A DNA stretch of 64,000 nt from CAYNST01 sp964434105. Lineage in GTDB: Bacteria; Pseudomonadota; Gammaproteobacteria; Pseudomonadales; Cellvibrionaceae. The notes beneath the pieces are model-generated. The model did no database searches. It saw nothing but the letters and a program-made list of their open reading frames with translations, and was not told the DNA's origin. The stretch lies in NCBI GenBank assembly GCA_964434105.1, contig CAYSTJ010000015.1:1-64000 (forward strand). The letters run 5' to 3'. A program made the position numbers and the translations under genes. Positions 1 through 8,258 of this stretch are shown one piece after another (within the stretch, counting starts at the first letter, position 1; the number at the start of each line of letters is the position of its first letter).

Positions 1-404
1 CTGCGCTCCCAGATGGCACGTCGCGGTTTTGAATATGCAGTACAGTCTCTGAATGAGACGGGTCTTTGTAGGTGGTGTTCGAAGCGCATAGGCGGTCGGT
101 AGTCGATGACATTGAAGTTGGCGCCGGGAGCGCAGGCGGCCCGCCTGCATAAAAAGAAGTCCGCGGAGCGGACATCCCTTAGAGCAAAGAAAGCCTGCTT
201 TGCAGGCGCTGTGTTTATGCAGGCGAGCCGCCTGCGCTCCCAGATGGCACGTCGCGGTTTTGAATATGCAGTACAGTCTCTGAATGCGGCGGGTCGTTGT
301 GGATGGAGTTCGAAGCGCATAGGCGGTCGGTAGTGGATGACATTGAAGCTGGCGCCGGGAGCGCAGGCGGCCCGCCTGCATAAAAAGAGGTCCGCGGAGC
401 GGAC
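1..404. repeat. 231-bp direct tandem repeat, about 1.75 copies, cut by the window edge
   Basis: The sequence starting at position 1 (CTGCGCTCCCAGATGGCACG) starts again at 232 and stays nearly identical to about 404, giving a period of 231 bp. The copies differ by scattered substitutions. Each contains the palindrome GCAGGCGGCCCGCCTGC and the small hairpin GTCCGCGGAGCGGAC. The first copy is cut by the window edge, so the array may extend leftward. The short open frame across it has no recognisable product and I treat it as non-coding. Confidence 0.85.
126..241. repeat. 28-bp inverted repeat with 60-bp spacer inside the tandem array
   Basis: Bases 126-153 and 214-241 are reverse complements with one mismatch in 28 positions. 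The spacer carries two further hairpins: GTCCGC/GCGGAC and GCCTGC-TTT-GCAGGC. The GCAGGC...GCCTGC core recurs at 13805-13818 and, more loosely, inside the long repeats at 27294-27507 and 58862-59087. This suggests a dispersed REP-like palindrome. Confidence 0.75.
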
Positions 405-719
405 GCCCGGTTGTGTCTGGTTGTGTCTGGTTGTTATCTGGCTGCCGGATTCCTTTTTCGAATTGCTCGTATGATTCGATTTTTTGTTCTTCATACCGTC
501 ATCGCCTGCAGTGAATGAGAACCAATTTGTCGCTTTTAGCGGCATTTTCAATTAATCTCCGTGAAACCGTTCAACTCCAGTCCATTGGGCACCACCGCCC
601 GCTTCGTAAACTCAGAGAATCTCCATGACGCGTTGTTCAAACCCATCGCTTTGCTGTGCGTATAGCCCGGCTTTTCCCGCCTTTCAGCAATTACAACCTT
701 ACGCCGCAGGTGGCCAGCT
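405..719. other. Intergenic region upstream of the poly-serine lipoprotein
   Basis: No convincing gene. A 10-bp unit, TTGTGTCTGG, is tandemly duplicated at about 411-430. The likely ribosome-binding site of the next gene is AGGTGG, just before the ATG at 720. I see no clear sigma-70 promoter. Confidence 0.5.
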
Positions 720-2774
720 ATGAGACGATCAGGTTCGTTAAAATTCGCCGGGCTTTTCCTGCTGGCTATCCTCGGTACGGGCTGCGAAGAACAGCGCAGT
801 CAGATCGATTCGGCGCTGTTCGATCCAGCCAACGAGGATGAGATCGAGGATGCCACCGGGGCGATTCCGGATCTGGATGATCTGGACGGTCTTGAAAAGC
901 CGCTGGACGAGCTGGGTGAAGACCCGCTACGGGTCAGGGTAATCAAAAATCAGTTTGCTGATTCGCAACTGATCATTACGCTGGACGGCGAGGTGGACAC
1001 CCGCCTGGGCACGCTGGTGGAGCGCCTGGAATGGCAACAGCTGCAGGGTCCGACTGCCGCCATTATGGAGCCGGGTAACGCCAGCACCCGCGTCGCACTG
1101 CCCCGTGTAACCCGGCGCGAAGTCCTGCATTTCCGGCTGTCAGCCGTGGCGGCCGATGGCTATGTCGATTCCGCAGTAGCGCGCGTCACCGTCCTGCCGC
1201 TCGACAATAGCATCGAGCTGATCAATGCGTCGTTTCTGGAGGCGGATGAACAGATTGTTTTCGAAATACAGCTGGCCGATCCGGCCGATGAAGAGTGGCA
1301 ACTTGAATACAGCACGGCAGACGGCACCGCACTGGCGGGACAGGATTACGAAGCCGCGTCCGGCGTCGTCGTGTTCGCGCCGGATGAGCAACGTAAAGCG
1401 ATTCCCGTGAACCTGCTGGAGGGCGCTGTGCGGAATGAGACCGGTTACTTCTATCTGCAACTGACCAGCCTGAACAGCGACAGGCCGTTCGCGACACAGG
1501 CAGTAGGCCTGATCGAATCTGATCCTGCCAGCGAATCGCCCTCAACATCGTCGTTTACCTTCGACGGCAGCTGCCGTCAAACTCAGCAGCAGCGGGGCGC
1601 GCTGACGGGGGTGGTGCGGTTCTCCTTGCAATGGGGAAACCCGGCCACCGGGCTGGGCCTGGTCGTGGGCGATCCCTGTGCGAACACATTGGATCGGGAG
1701 CGACCTGCCGTTGAATGTCAGAGCACGGGCGGTATGTGGTTTGCGTCGGAGAATGAGGATGGCCTGGGCGAGGAAGTTATCTGGGACAATGGCGCGCCCG
1801 AAGGGACATATCGCGTGTCGCTGACCCACCTGTCGGGACCGTCCGGGGATTTTGATCTGTGCATTTACCAGGGCGATGAAAGCCAAATGTATACCGGTAC
1901 GCTGGGCAACGCTGAAACTCTGACAATCACCGAATTTGATTTTGCGGGCGCAGCACCGGGACTGCCTGGTGCATCGGGATCCAGTTCGAGCTCATCAGGA
2001 TCGGGTTCAAGCTCGTCAAGCTCGACGAGTTCCAGCTCAGGTTCAACCAGTTCGAGTGCATCCAGCTCGTCCAGTTCTACAAGTTCCACCTCGAGTTCAA
2101 CCAGCGCCAGCTCATCCACCTCAGGTTCGAGCGGTTCAGGTTCCAGCTCAACATCCAGCTCAGGTGCAGCATCCGGCAGTACCAGCTCATCAGGCTCCAG
2201 CACATCAACATCGAGCGCTTCCAGCTCCACAACCTCGGGTGGCACCGGCTCGTCCACTTCCAGCACCAGCTCCTCAAGTGGCAGCGGTTCTTCGAGTTCA
2301 GGGTCATCGGACGAACGACCGGATCTAGTGGCAACCCTGCGGCCGAGCGCCGATTCGGGCTGGGACGCCAACGGCAACTATTCCATACCGATAGAAGTCA
2401 CCGTTACCAATCGCGGCGGGTCAGCCGCCGCGGTCTTTAAAACGTCGACAGAGCACACAGATCCGCAATATGGCTGGCTTATGACACCCTTTCAAGTTGA
2501 CGGCCGGACACCCTATTATCCCCAAACAACCGAACCGCTGGAGCCCGGGCAATCGGTAACCTTTATCGGTGCAGTGTTTCTGGAGCAGGAAATGGCCGGT
2601 GAAACTGTGGAGTTGTCGGTCGTTGCCGATAGCTGTAATGGCGACGGATCCTCTATTGCGGAAAGCTATTGCCGCATAAATGAAAGCGACGAGTCCAACA
2701 ACCGGTCTGCACCGATGCGGGTAGTCGTGCCGCCGCTACCAGCGACAGTGCAAAACGAGATGATCGCATTCTAA
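720..2774 (+). CDS. Poly-serine-linked surface lipoprotein with Calx-beta-like and CARDB-like domains
   Basis: A 684-residue predicted lipoprotein. The signal peptide ends in a lipobox (LGTGC, Cys at about residue 22), so it should be lipid-anchored. Visible parts in order: an acidic linker; a region with a Calx-beta-like stretch around residues 160-265 (motifs TADGTALAGQDY and GVVVFAPDEQ); a beta-rich domain to about 415; a roughly 110-residue low-complexity Ser/Gly/Thr linker; and a C-terminal CARDB-like adhesion domain (PDLVATLRPS, VTVTNRGGSA, DESNN). Poly-serine linkers of this kind are typical of extracellular polysaccharide-degrading proteins in Cellvibrionaceae, but no catalytic domain is recognisable. 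A role in binding or adhesion at the cell surface is inference. The ATG at 720 is preceded by AGGTGG. Confidence 0.8.
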   Translation: MRRSGSLKFAGLFLLAILGTGCEEQRSQIDSALFDPANEDEIEDATGAIPDLDDLDGLEKPLDELGEDPLRVRVIKNQFADSQLIITLDGEVDTRLGTLVERLEWQQLQGPTAAIMEPGNASTRVALPRVTRREVLHFRLSAVAADGYVDSAVARVTVLPLDNSIELINASFLEADEQIVFEIQLADPADEEWQLEYSTADGTALAGQDYEAASGVVVFAPDEQRKAIPVNLLEGAVRNETGYFYLQLTSLNSDRPFATQAVGLIESDPASESPSTSSFTFDGSCRQTQQQRGALTGVVRFSLQWGNPATGLGLVVGDPCANTLDRERPAVECQSTGGMWFASENEDGLGEEVIWDNGAPEGTYRVSLTHLSGPSGDFDLCIYQGDESQMYTGTLGNAETLTITEFDFAGAAPGLPGASGSSSSSSGSGSSSSSSTSSSSGSTSSSASSSSSSTSSTSSSTSASSSTSGSSGSGSSSTSSSGAASGSTSSSGSSTSTSSASSSTTSGGTGSSTSSTSSSSGSGSSSSGSSDERPDLVATLRPSADSGWDANGNYSIPIEVTVTNRGGSAAAVFKTSTEHTDPQYGWLMTPFQVDGRTPYYPQTTEPLEPGQSVTFIGAVFLEQEMAGETVELSVVADSCNGDGSSIAESYCRINESDESNNRSAPMRVVVPPLPATVQNEMIAF

Positions 2775-2950
2775 TCAGGTGTAGGCTGGCTCATTGACCG
2801 CATTAAGCGCTGCTTCGGTAGGTGATTCATCGCAGGAGTTTGTGCGTGAAAGCCGTTCCTTTAAGCCGCTTTTGCCATCGTTGGCAGACCGCCATAGAGG
2901 ACCGGTGCACGCATAGGGCTTTATTGATGCGCAACACCACATGATAGTGA

Positions 2951-3328
2951 GGACGCATAAATGAATACTTCATTGATTTGCTGTTTAGCAACCGTCGCTT
3001 GAATGCGTTGGTGGCCATTGAGCTCAAAGTTGGCCGCTTTAAACCAGAATATGCAGGCAAAATGAATTTTTACCTGAACCTGCTGGACGACTACGTGCGT
3101 GAGCCAAATGAGAATCCGTCTATAGGCATCATTTTGTGTAAGGAATGCGATCATTTCGAGGTGGAGTATGCACTCCGGGGCTTTGAAAAGCCGGTAGGTG
3201 TTTCTGGCTACGAACTGACGAGGACACTGCCACCGGAACTACGCAATAAGCTGCCCGATCCGGAGCTCCTGAAGGATGAAATCCGCAAGGAGATGGGAGA
3301 CATTGAAGCATCGGATAAAATTAGATGA
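2951..3328 (+). pseudogene. Remnant of a YhcG-type (DUF1016) PD-(D/E)XK nuclease, C-terminal part only
   Basis: The frame is open from just after a stop at 2948-2950 and encodes the C-terminal catalytic part of the YhcG/DUF1016 family: EYFIDLLF, then LNALVAIELKVGRFKPEYAG (the E-x-K active-site strand), KMNFYLNLLDD, and PSIGIILCKE. Full-length members are about 330-380 residues. Here only about 125 codons remain, and the N-terminal half and a normal start are missing upstream, where the frame meets stops. The only in-frame initiator is a TTG at 2978 inside the conserved strand, so this is best read as a decayed gene. The relatives are often associated with mobile or defence loci. Confidence 0.75.
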
Positions 3329-3370
3329 GCGAGTAAATTATGTTGTCAATCAATCAACACGGTAACTGAG

Positions 3371-3438
3371 ACCCCCATCTCTTTTCGGGCACAACAGACG
3401 TTATTCGATCGTTGCGGGATGGGGGTTACGCGTGATTT
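3371..3438. terminator. Possible bidirectional terminator stem
   Basis: ACCCCCATC at 3371-3379 pairs with GATGGGGGT at 3418-3426, with a long 38-nt loop, followed by GATTTTT on the plus strand. It lies between the nuclease remnant and the 3' end of the autotransporter-like gene on the other strand. The loop is long for an intrinsic terminator, so confidence is modest. Confidence 0.35.
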
Positions 3439-3441
3439 TTC

Positions 3442-5007
3442 CTAAAACTCCAGTCGTACGCCGGCCTCTATCCGGTTGGATGAGAAGTGCCGGTAGCCCA
3501 GCATTCTGTCGTAGCGGACAAAGCCGCTGATGCCGTTGGGAATAATAAAGCTCGTGCCCAGGGCGACGTTATAGTAGTTTTTGTCGCCATCCTCGGCCTC
3601 CATCACAAAGACCTGGTTCTCGATAGGGGAGAAGGCAAAAGCGCCTTCCACGGCGTCCTGGTCCGACAGCACCTCGCTGCTCGCGCGCAATTCCAGCTGC
3701 GGGACCAGTACACCCCAGTTAAAAGGGGTCGCATACTGGGCCATCATCCCCAGGTGCATTGTGATCTGCGACATTTTCTGGTTGCCGAGCATGACTTCAA
3801 AGCCACCCGCATTGTTTTCGGCATAACCGTCAATGGAACCCTGCAGGATATCCAGTTTGAACTGCGGGAAAAGGCTCAGCGCATCGCGCGACCAGAAATA
3901 CTGAGACTGGGCAGACAGAAAGAACTGCTTGCCGGCAGTGTCGCCCCGGGCCGTGGCCTGAAAGTTTTCCAGTGCGGATTGATAGCGGATGTTGCGACGC
4001 ATTTCGAATTCGCTGGTGTTGTACCCCAGCTGGAAGTCATTGCTCCAGCTGTCTTTCGTATAGCTACCGAACGCAATGACGGTGGTGGTGTCGGTGTTTA
4101 CCGAACCGTCCCCGAACTTGTAGTCCAGATCATTGCGCGTCACGCCCAGTGCCGCCCCGATGACTATACGGCTGTCGACGCGGTAGTCGTAGCCGACCGT
4201 CAAGGAATTCGCCGTATAATCGAAGCCGTTCTCCCATTCGGTTTTGCGTTTGTCGCCGCGCTCCAGTTGGAGGGTAGAGAAAAAGCCTGATCGGGCAAAG
4301 GCATAGTCTGAATCACCCGCCGCGCCACCCGCAATCTGGCGTGACATGCCAACCCCATTAATCGTAAGGGCTGGGGAGCCGGGGTTGCTCATGCGCTGTT
4401 GCACGGCGGATGACTGCATGCTGGCACTGGTTGCGCCCAATTGCATCATGGCGATGGTCTCTTCCGGTGCAATCCGGTTGAGAGCGGTGGCAAGCTCCGG
4501 GCTGTCTGAAGCGATCATGTCCTGCAGGGCAAAACAGCGCTCCCGCAGTTGCAGGGCGCCGGCCCCGAGTTGTTCAGGTACCGTCTGCACCAGCTCATTA
4601 CAGGCCGCCTCCAGTGTCTGGGCGACTGACAGATCATTGCCCCGGCTGCCGAACCCGAGGACTGAGTCAGTCACCAGGATAGTCACCGTGGCAGGACTTG
4701 AAGGCGTCTCGGAGACGTTGTCGGTAATGGTATAGGTGAATGAATCCGTCCCGGAGAAGCCGGCATTGGGTGTGTATTGAATGGCGCCACCGTCCAGCAG
4801 CGTAACAGTGCCGTTGGCGGCCTCACCCACGGAGGCAATCGTGATGGGGTCCCCGTCGGCGTCAAAATCGTTATTCAGGACGTTGATCGTGATAGGCGTG
4901 TCGACAGTTACCGTCCGGTTGTCATCGTTGGCGACCGGGACAGCCGCGTGGGCCGAAGCCGCCAGCGCAATAATCGCACCGGCCAGCGGGCCTTTGATAT
5001 ATATCAT
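3442..5007 (-). CDS. Autotransporter-like outer-membrane beta-barrel protein with a cadherin/Big-type repeat domain
   Basis: A 521-residue protein starting at the ATG at 5007, preceded by AGGAAAA. An upstream in-frame extension has no signal sequence and is rejected. The signal peptide ends ASAHA (about residue 21). Residues about 25-115 form one Ig-like tandem domain of the kind found in surface adhesins: VANDD, INVLNNDFDADGD, YTPNAGFSGTDSFTYTITD. Then comes a spacer with a Cys pair, and from about residue 235 to the end an autotransporter-type barrel, with alternating aromatic strands and the terminal EAGVRLEF typical of outer-membrane proteins. Its single short passenger domain is small for an autotransporter. 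It is expected in the outer membrane, with the Ig-like domain possibly exported. Function is unknown beyond adhesion-like inference. Confidence 0.8.
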   Translation of the reverse strand: MIYIKGPLAGAIIALAASAHAAVPVANDDNRTVTVDTPITINVLNNDFDADGDPITIASVGEAANGTVTLLDGGAIQYTPNAGFSGTDSFTYTITDNVSETPSSPATVTILVTDSVLGFGSRGNDLSVAQTLEAACNELVQTVPEQLGAGALQLRERCFALQDMIASDSPELATALNRIAPEETIAMMQLGATSASMQSSAVQQRMSNPGSPALTINGVGMSRQIAGGAAGDSDYAFARSGFFSTLQLERGDKRKTEWENGFDYTANSLTVGYDYRVDSRIVIGAALGVTRNDLDYKFGDGSVNTDTTTVIAFGSYTKDSWSNDFQLGYNTSEFEMRRNIRYQSALENFQATARGDTAGKQFFLSAQSQYFWSRDALSLFPQFKLDILQGSIDGYAENNAGGFEVMLGNQKMSQITMHLGMMAQYATPFNWGVLVPQLELRASSEVLSDQDAVEGAFAFSPIENQVFVMEAEDGDKNYYNVALGTSFIIPNGISGFVRYDRMLGYRHFSSNRIEAGVRLEF

Positions 5008-5233
5008 GGGGGTTTTCCTGTTAAATGCGCAGATCTGAATCTTCCGACATGTCGACCCGGTATTCTGGCACGCGCGCGACTTCCGGGCGCGTACCTGCTG
5101 CACAAAAAGTTATAGATAAATTCTGGTAATTTCCAATCTCAATATCGTTGCTGCCGTCTGGGGCACTCGTCCGCGCTATCCCACCTTTAGTCTTGCCGCA
5201 TGGCAGGTGCCGCACAGCTACTCTACTTTTAGT

Positions 5234-5263
5234 CTGTAGGTATCCGTTTTCCATCACCTACAG
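5234..5263. promoter_or_regulatory. Inverted repeat CTGTAGGT-N14-ACCTACAG upstream of the minor pilin operon
   Basis: An 8-bp perfect inverted repeat (5234-5241 and 5256-5263) lies about 40 bp before the fimT-like start, in the divergent region shared with the autotransporter-like gene. Two direct repeats of TTTAGTCT occur just upstream (about 5186 and 5228). The spacing fits a dimeric regulator site, but no specific regulator is identifiable from sequence alone. Confidence 0.35.
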
Positions 5264-5301
5264 AACCCCGGTCAAACAATCCATCAAGGAGACGTGATTC
5301 C

Positions 5302-5925
5302 ATGAAGGTCTGCAGGAGAAGGCAGCGCGGCTATACGATGCTGGAAGTCCTGGGCGTCGCGATGATCAGTAGTATCCTGGCGGTGGGCGGTGCTCCCCTG
5401 ATCGAGAGCTGGAACAACAGCCTGGCAAATCGTGCATCGCAGGATCAGTTGACCGAGGCACTGGAAAGTGCCAGGGCAGTGGCCATAGCCAGTGGTCAGA
5501 GTGCGACACTCTGTGCCAGCAGCAATGGTCGGGAGTGCAATAGCACGGACTGGTCGGACGGCTGGATTATATATCAAAAAGCCACGTATGAATCCGGCTT
5601 GAAGGAAGATGGCGGCCTCCTGGTGCTGGAAAACTACCGCCTGGAAGATATCGATAGCACATTGCGGGTATTTAATGAACGATTAGTACCTGTTTCTCAA
5701 ATCAGTTTCAACACCAGCGGGTTTAATGCCCACGATGAAAAAGCCATTGCCACTTTATGCACAGTTAAACAGAAGCAGCCGGTTGCGATACTCGTTGAGC
5801 GGAGCGGGCATGTGCACCGAAGTATTGACTGGTTCGGTCAGATGTCCGGCGAACTTGCACGGTCGACCGGCCAGGCGCCAGTCGATCTCCAGCAGCGTGT
5901 ATGTCAATCCGAATATCAGGGGTGA
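5302..5925 (+). CDS. Type IV minor pilin, FimT/FimU (GspH) family
   Basis: A 207-residue prepilin-like protein. The short basic leader MKVCRRRQRG is followed by YTMLEVLGVAMISSILAVGG. This has a Gly at the PilD cleavage site, Glu at mature position 5 and a hydrophobic N-terminal helix. The rest fits GspH/FimT: a central helix with LTEALESARAVAIASGQ and a beta-rich tail with paired cysteines. It opens the cluster fimT-pilV-pilW-pilX-pilY1, whose products form the pilus tip or priming complex in Pseudomonas. AAGGAGA lies just before the ATG. FimU is the positional equivalent in Pseudomonas; I leave the symbol blank because FimT and FimU cannot be separated here. Confidence 0.88.
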   Translation: MKVCRRRQRGYTMLEVLGVAMISSILAVGGAPLIESWNNSLANRASQDQLTEALESARAVAIASGQSATLCASSNGRECNSTDWSDGWIIYQKATYESGLKEDGGLLVLENYRLEDIDSTLRVFNERLVPVSQISFNTSGFNAHDEKAIATLCTVKQKQPVAILVERSGHVHRSIDWFGQMSGELARSTGQAPVDLQQRVCQSEYQG

Positions 5926-5928
5926 ATT

Positions 5929-6402
5929 GTGATTAACAGGAACAACAAACAACGCGGCTCGTCACTGGTTGAAATGCTGGTGGCCCTGTTCGTGCTGGCA
6001 GTGGGGATGCTGGGTGTGCTGTCAATGCAGGTTAAATCAATGCAGTTCAGTCAGACCGCCTATTACTATTCGCAAGCCGTTTATCTGGCAAATGAAATTC
6101 TGGAAAGCATACGCAGCAACCCGCAGTCGGCGGACACTTACCTTATTGACCTGGACGACGTGACACCGACGGCCAATGTCGATTGTCAGGCTGTTGAATG
6201 TGATGCCCAGCAGATGCGGGATTGGAACCTGAATCAATGGCGTAGCAATATTGACCAGCTTCTGGTGTCAGGGCGGTCTTCAATTGAGAAAGATGGTGAT
6301 TATTTCAGGATAACGGTTCAATTCGATGATAGTACCGGTGCTTCTGTTGATACTGCGGACGCAATGATTAATGAATACGTCCTGGTTACGGAATTTAACT
6401 GA
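5929..6402 (+). CDS. pilV: Type IV pilus minor pilin PilV
   Basis: A 157-residue prepilin. The leader ends QRG, followed by SSLVEMLVALFVLAVGMLGVLS, the canonical PilV helix with Glu5 and the VGMLG motif. Residues after the helix (YYSQAVYLANEILESIRSNP) match the family. The GTG start lies 3 nt after the fimT-like stop with CAGGGG upstream, so translation is probably coupled. The product is processed by the prepilin peptidase PilD and should join the minor-pilin priming complex in the inner membrane and pilus tip. It is slightly short but complete. Confidence 0.9.
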   Translation: MINRNNKQRGSSLVEMLVALFVLAVGMLGVLSMQVKSMQFSQTAYYYSQAVYLANEILESIRSNPQSADTYLIDLDDVTPTANVDCQAVECDAQQMRDWNLNQWRSNIDQLLVSGRSSIEKDGDYFRITVQFDDSTGASVDTADAMINEYVLVTEFN

Positions 6403-6403
6403 C

Positions 6404-7519
6404 ATGAAAAAATCATTTGTTTCCAAAAAACGTTTTTCAAAATCAAATCAGGCCGGGCTGTCTATTGTCGAATTGATGGTATCCCTGGTAATAAGCGCCG
6501 CAGTTATTGCCGGCTCTGTGCAGGTTATGGTTTCAAGTAAACGCAATTACCTGGATCAGGACGAAATCGGTTTTATTCAGAACAACATCCGCTACGCACT
6601 GGACCTGATTGGGCGTGATGTGCGCATGGCCGGATATATTGGTTGCGCTGCGCGGGACACGGTACAGATCGCCAGTTCCATTGGTGATGATGCCAACGGG
6701 TTCGTTTCGTTTTTTGCGCTGGAGGGGTTCGACGGTGACAGTGCTACGACCGGCTTTCCCCTGGACTATCGGGATGACGCAACGGTAGGGACTGACTCGT
6801 TTATTATCCGACGGGCTTCCGACACAGCGCAATGGGACGTCAAAAGCCATGACGCAAATAATGCAACACTGAATCTCTGGAAGGCGCATTCCTATGCACC
6901 CGGTACTACCCTGATGATTGCGGACGCGTCGTGCCGCAATGTGGGCCTGTTTCAGGTAAGTGGACCAAGCAGTGTGCCGTCCGAGGCGCTGGTTCATGAT
7001 GTCGGCGGTAGCACTGCTAACTGCACCGCGCTGATTAGAGGCGATTTTATTTGCGATGCGGCATGCAATTGTGATGGAACGCCGGCGACCGCCAGTTATG
7101 GCCCAGGCTCCAAAGTGATGGAGTACCGGTCTCATGCCTACTATATCGACGAATCGGATGTTATGCCCGGTATGTCAGCCCTGAAGCGCCGGGTTCTCCG
7201 AACCAGTGGTCCACCCACCACGACAGTTGAAGAGATCGCTCTGGGCGTCGTGGATATGCAGGTTCTGTACGGTGCCGACCTTGATGGCAATGGTGCGGTA
7301 GAGATCTTTCGCACCGCTGATCAGATGGACCTGGTTAACCCGTTGGGTGTCATCGATCACCGGGATTGGGCCCGGGTCAAGACGCTGAAAATCGAGCTTG
7401 TATTTCAGTCGCAAGCGGAAGTTCTGCCAGAGAACCGCGCAGTGACACTGGCGGGGAAATCTTATGATGACCGATTTATGCGGCAGCTGGTGACCACCAC
7501 GATCAATATTCGCAACTGA
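6404..7519 (+). CDS. pilW: Type IV pilus assembly protein PilW
   Basis: A 371-residue minor pilin-like protein. I choose the ATG at 6404, one base after the pilV stop, because the leader MKKSFVSKKRFSKSNQAG then directly precedes LSIVELMVSLVISAAVIAG, with Glu5 and a hydrophobic helix. An upstream in-frame start would overlap pilV and lengthen the leader. The family block RYALDLIGRDVRMAGYIGCA is clear (residues about 60-80), and the C-terminal segment DWARVKTLKIELVFQSQ matches PilW. Several cysteines in the middle may form disulfides. It should act with PilV, PilX, the FimU-like pilin and PilY1 in initiating pilus assembly. Confidence 0.9.
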   Translation: MKKSFVSKKRFSKSNQAGLSIVELMVSLVISAAVIAGSVQVMVSSKRNYLDQDEIGFIQNNIRYALDLIGRDVRMAGYIGCAARDTVQIASSIGDDANGFVSFFALEGFDGDSATTGFPLDYRDDATVGTDSFIIRRASDTAQWDVKSHDANNATLNLWKAHSYAPGTTLMIADASCRNVGLFQVSGPSSVPSEALVHDVGGSTANCTALIRGDFICDAACNCDGTPATASYGPGSKVMEYRSHAYYIDESDVMPGMSALKRRVLRTSGPPTTTVEEIALGVVDMQVLYGADLDGNGAVEIFRTADQMDLVNPLGVIDHRDWARVKTLKIELVFQSQAEVLPENRAVTLAGKSYDDRFMRQLVTTTINIRN

Positions 7520-7527
7520 GGTATCTC

Positions 7528-8181
7528 ATGACAGGTTTAGTGGGTAATCGGCACCAGTTTTCCCTGCAGAGCCAACAAGGCGCCGCACTGGTTGTCAGTC
7601 TGGTGCTGCTGGCAGTCATAACATTGCTCGGCGTTGTGTCCATGCAGTCGTCGAACTCGGAGCTGAAAATGACAGGGACCATGCGCGATCGCGGGGTGAC
7701 TTTCGAAGCAGCGGAAGCCGCTCTGTCGATTATCGAAAAGGATTTAAAAAATAATCCACCGAAGCTGGTCAATCGGCTTTCGGATTGTACGGGTACGGAA
7801 TGCTTCAATCCTGAATGTAACGGCGGACTGTGTTTTGAGGGTGAATATCTGCCGACATACTCCCGCTTTGAATGCGAGGTTGTGAAATTCTTTGATCCTG
7901 TCAAAGAACGCACGGATTTCTGGCGGGACAAGACCCTCAATGTATGGGGTAACGCGGCGCGGCACAAGACACTGGTCGTGAATAATCTCGACAATCCGGT
8001 CAAGTATATTGTCGAATTCCTGTGTTATGTACCTGCCGGCGATGGAATACCGTTTAGTGCATTGCCAAACGAACGGAATCTGGGCGTGCCTTTGTACCGG
8101 ATTTCGGTGCTGGCAGAAGGTAATGGCGGTAGAGCGTCGGTCGCTCTGCAATCCACTTACAGTGTGTTGAACACGAACTAA
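7528..8181 (+). CDS. pilX: Type IV pilus assembly protein PilX
   Basis: A 217-residue protein with a Gly-ended leader (QSQQG) followed by AALVVSLVLLAVITLLGVVSMQS, the PilX N-terminal helix, which in this family lacks the strict Glu5. The next block, NSELKMTGTMRDRGVTFEAAEAAL, is the conserved PilX signature containing the F-x-A-A-E-A-A motif. It begins 8 nt after pilW and precedes pilY1, the usual order. Paired cysteines in the beta region fit disulfide bonding. Role: minor pilin of the priming and tip complex. Confidence 0.88.
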   Translation: MTGLVGNRHQFSLQSQQGAALVVSLVLLAVITLLGVVSMQSSNSELKMTGTMRDRGVTFEAAEAALSIIEKDLKNNPPKLVNRLSDCTGTECFNPECNGGLCFEGEYLPTYSRFECEVVKFFDPVKERTDFWRDKTLNVWGNAARHKTLVVNNLDNPVKYIVEFLCYVPAGDGIPFSALPNERNLGVPLYRISVLAEGNGGRASVALQSTYSVLNTN

Positions 8182-8230
8182 CCCTCAAACAGGTAAGCAA
8201 ACTGCGTGATGGGTTTGGCTGTTCATAACG

Positions 8231-8258
8231 AATTTGGCGTAACTAATTTGGTGTAGCT
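8231..8258 (+). repeat. 14-bp tandem duplication abutting the pilY1 start codon
   Basis: AATTTGGCGTAACT is followed at once by AATTTGGTGTAGCT, 12 of 14 identical, ending at the base before the pilY1 ATG. Each unit carries a weak GGCGT/GGTGT purine patch, so the ribosome-binding site itself may be duplicated. No stronger Shine-Dalgarno sequence is present. Confidence 0.6.

Noticed and set aside
126..404. Possible CRISPR-like or integron attC-like array at the window start
   Set aside because: The period is 231 bp with no short repeat-spacer pattern, and the palindromes do not show the attC end motifs.
1865..2377. A 170-codon minus-strand open frame opposite the poly-serine linker
   Set aside because: It is the reverse complement of the Ser codon repeats, giving artificial Glu/Leu-rich sequence, and has no homology-like motif or ribosome-binding site.
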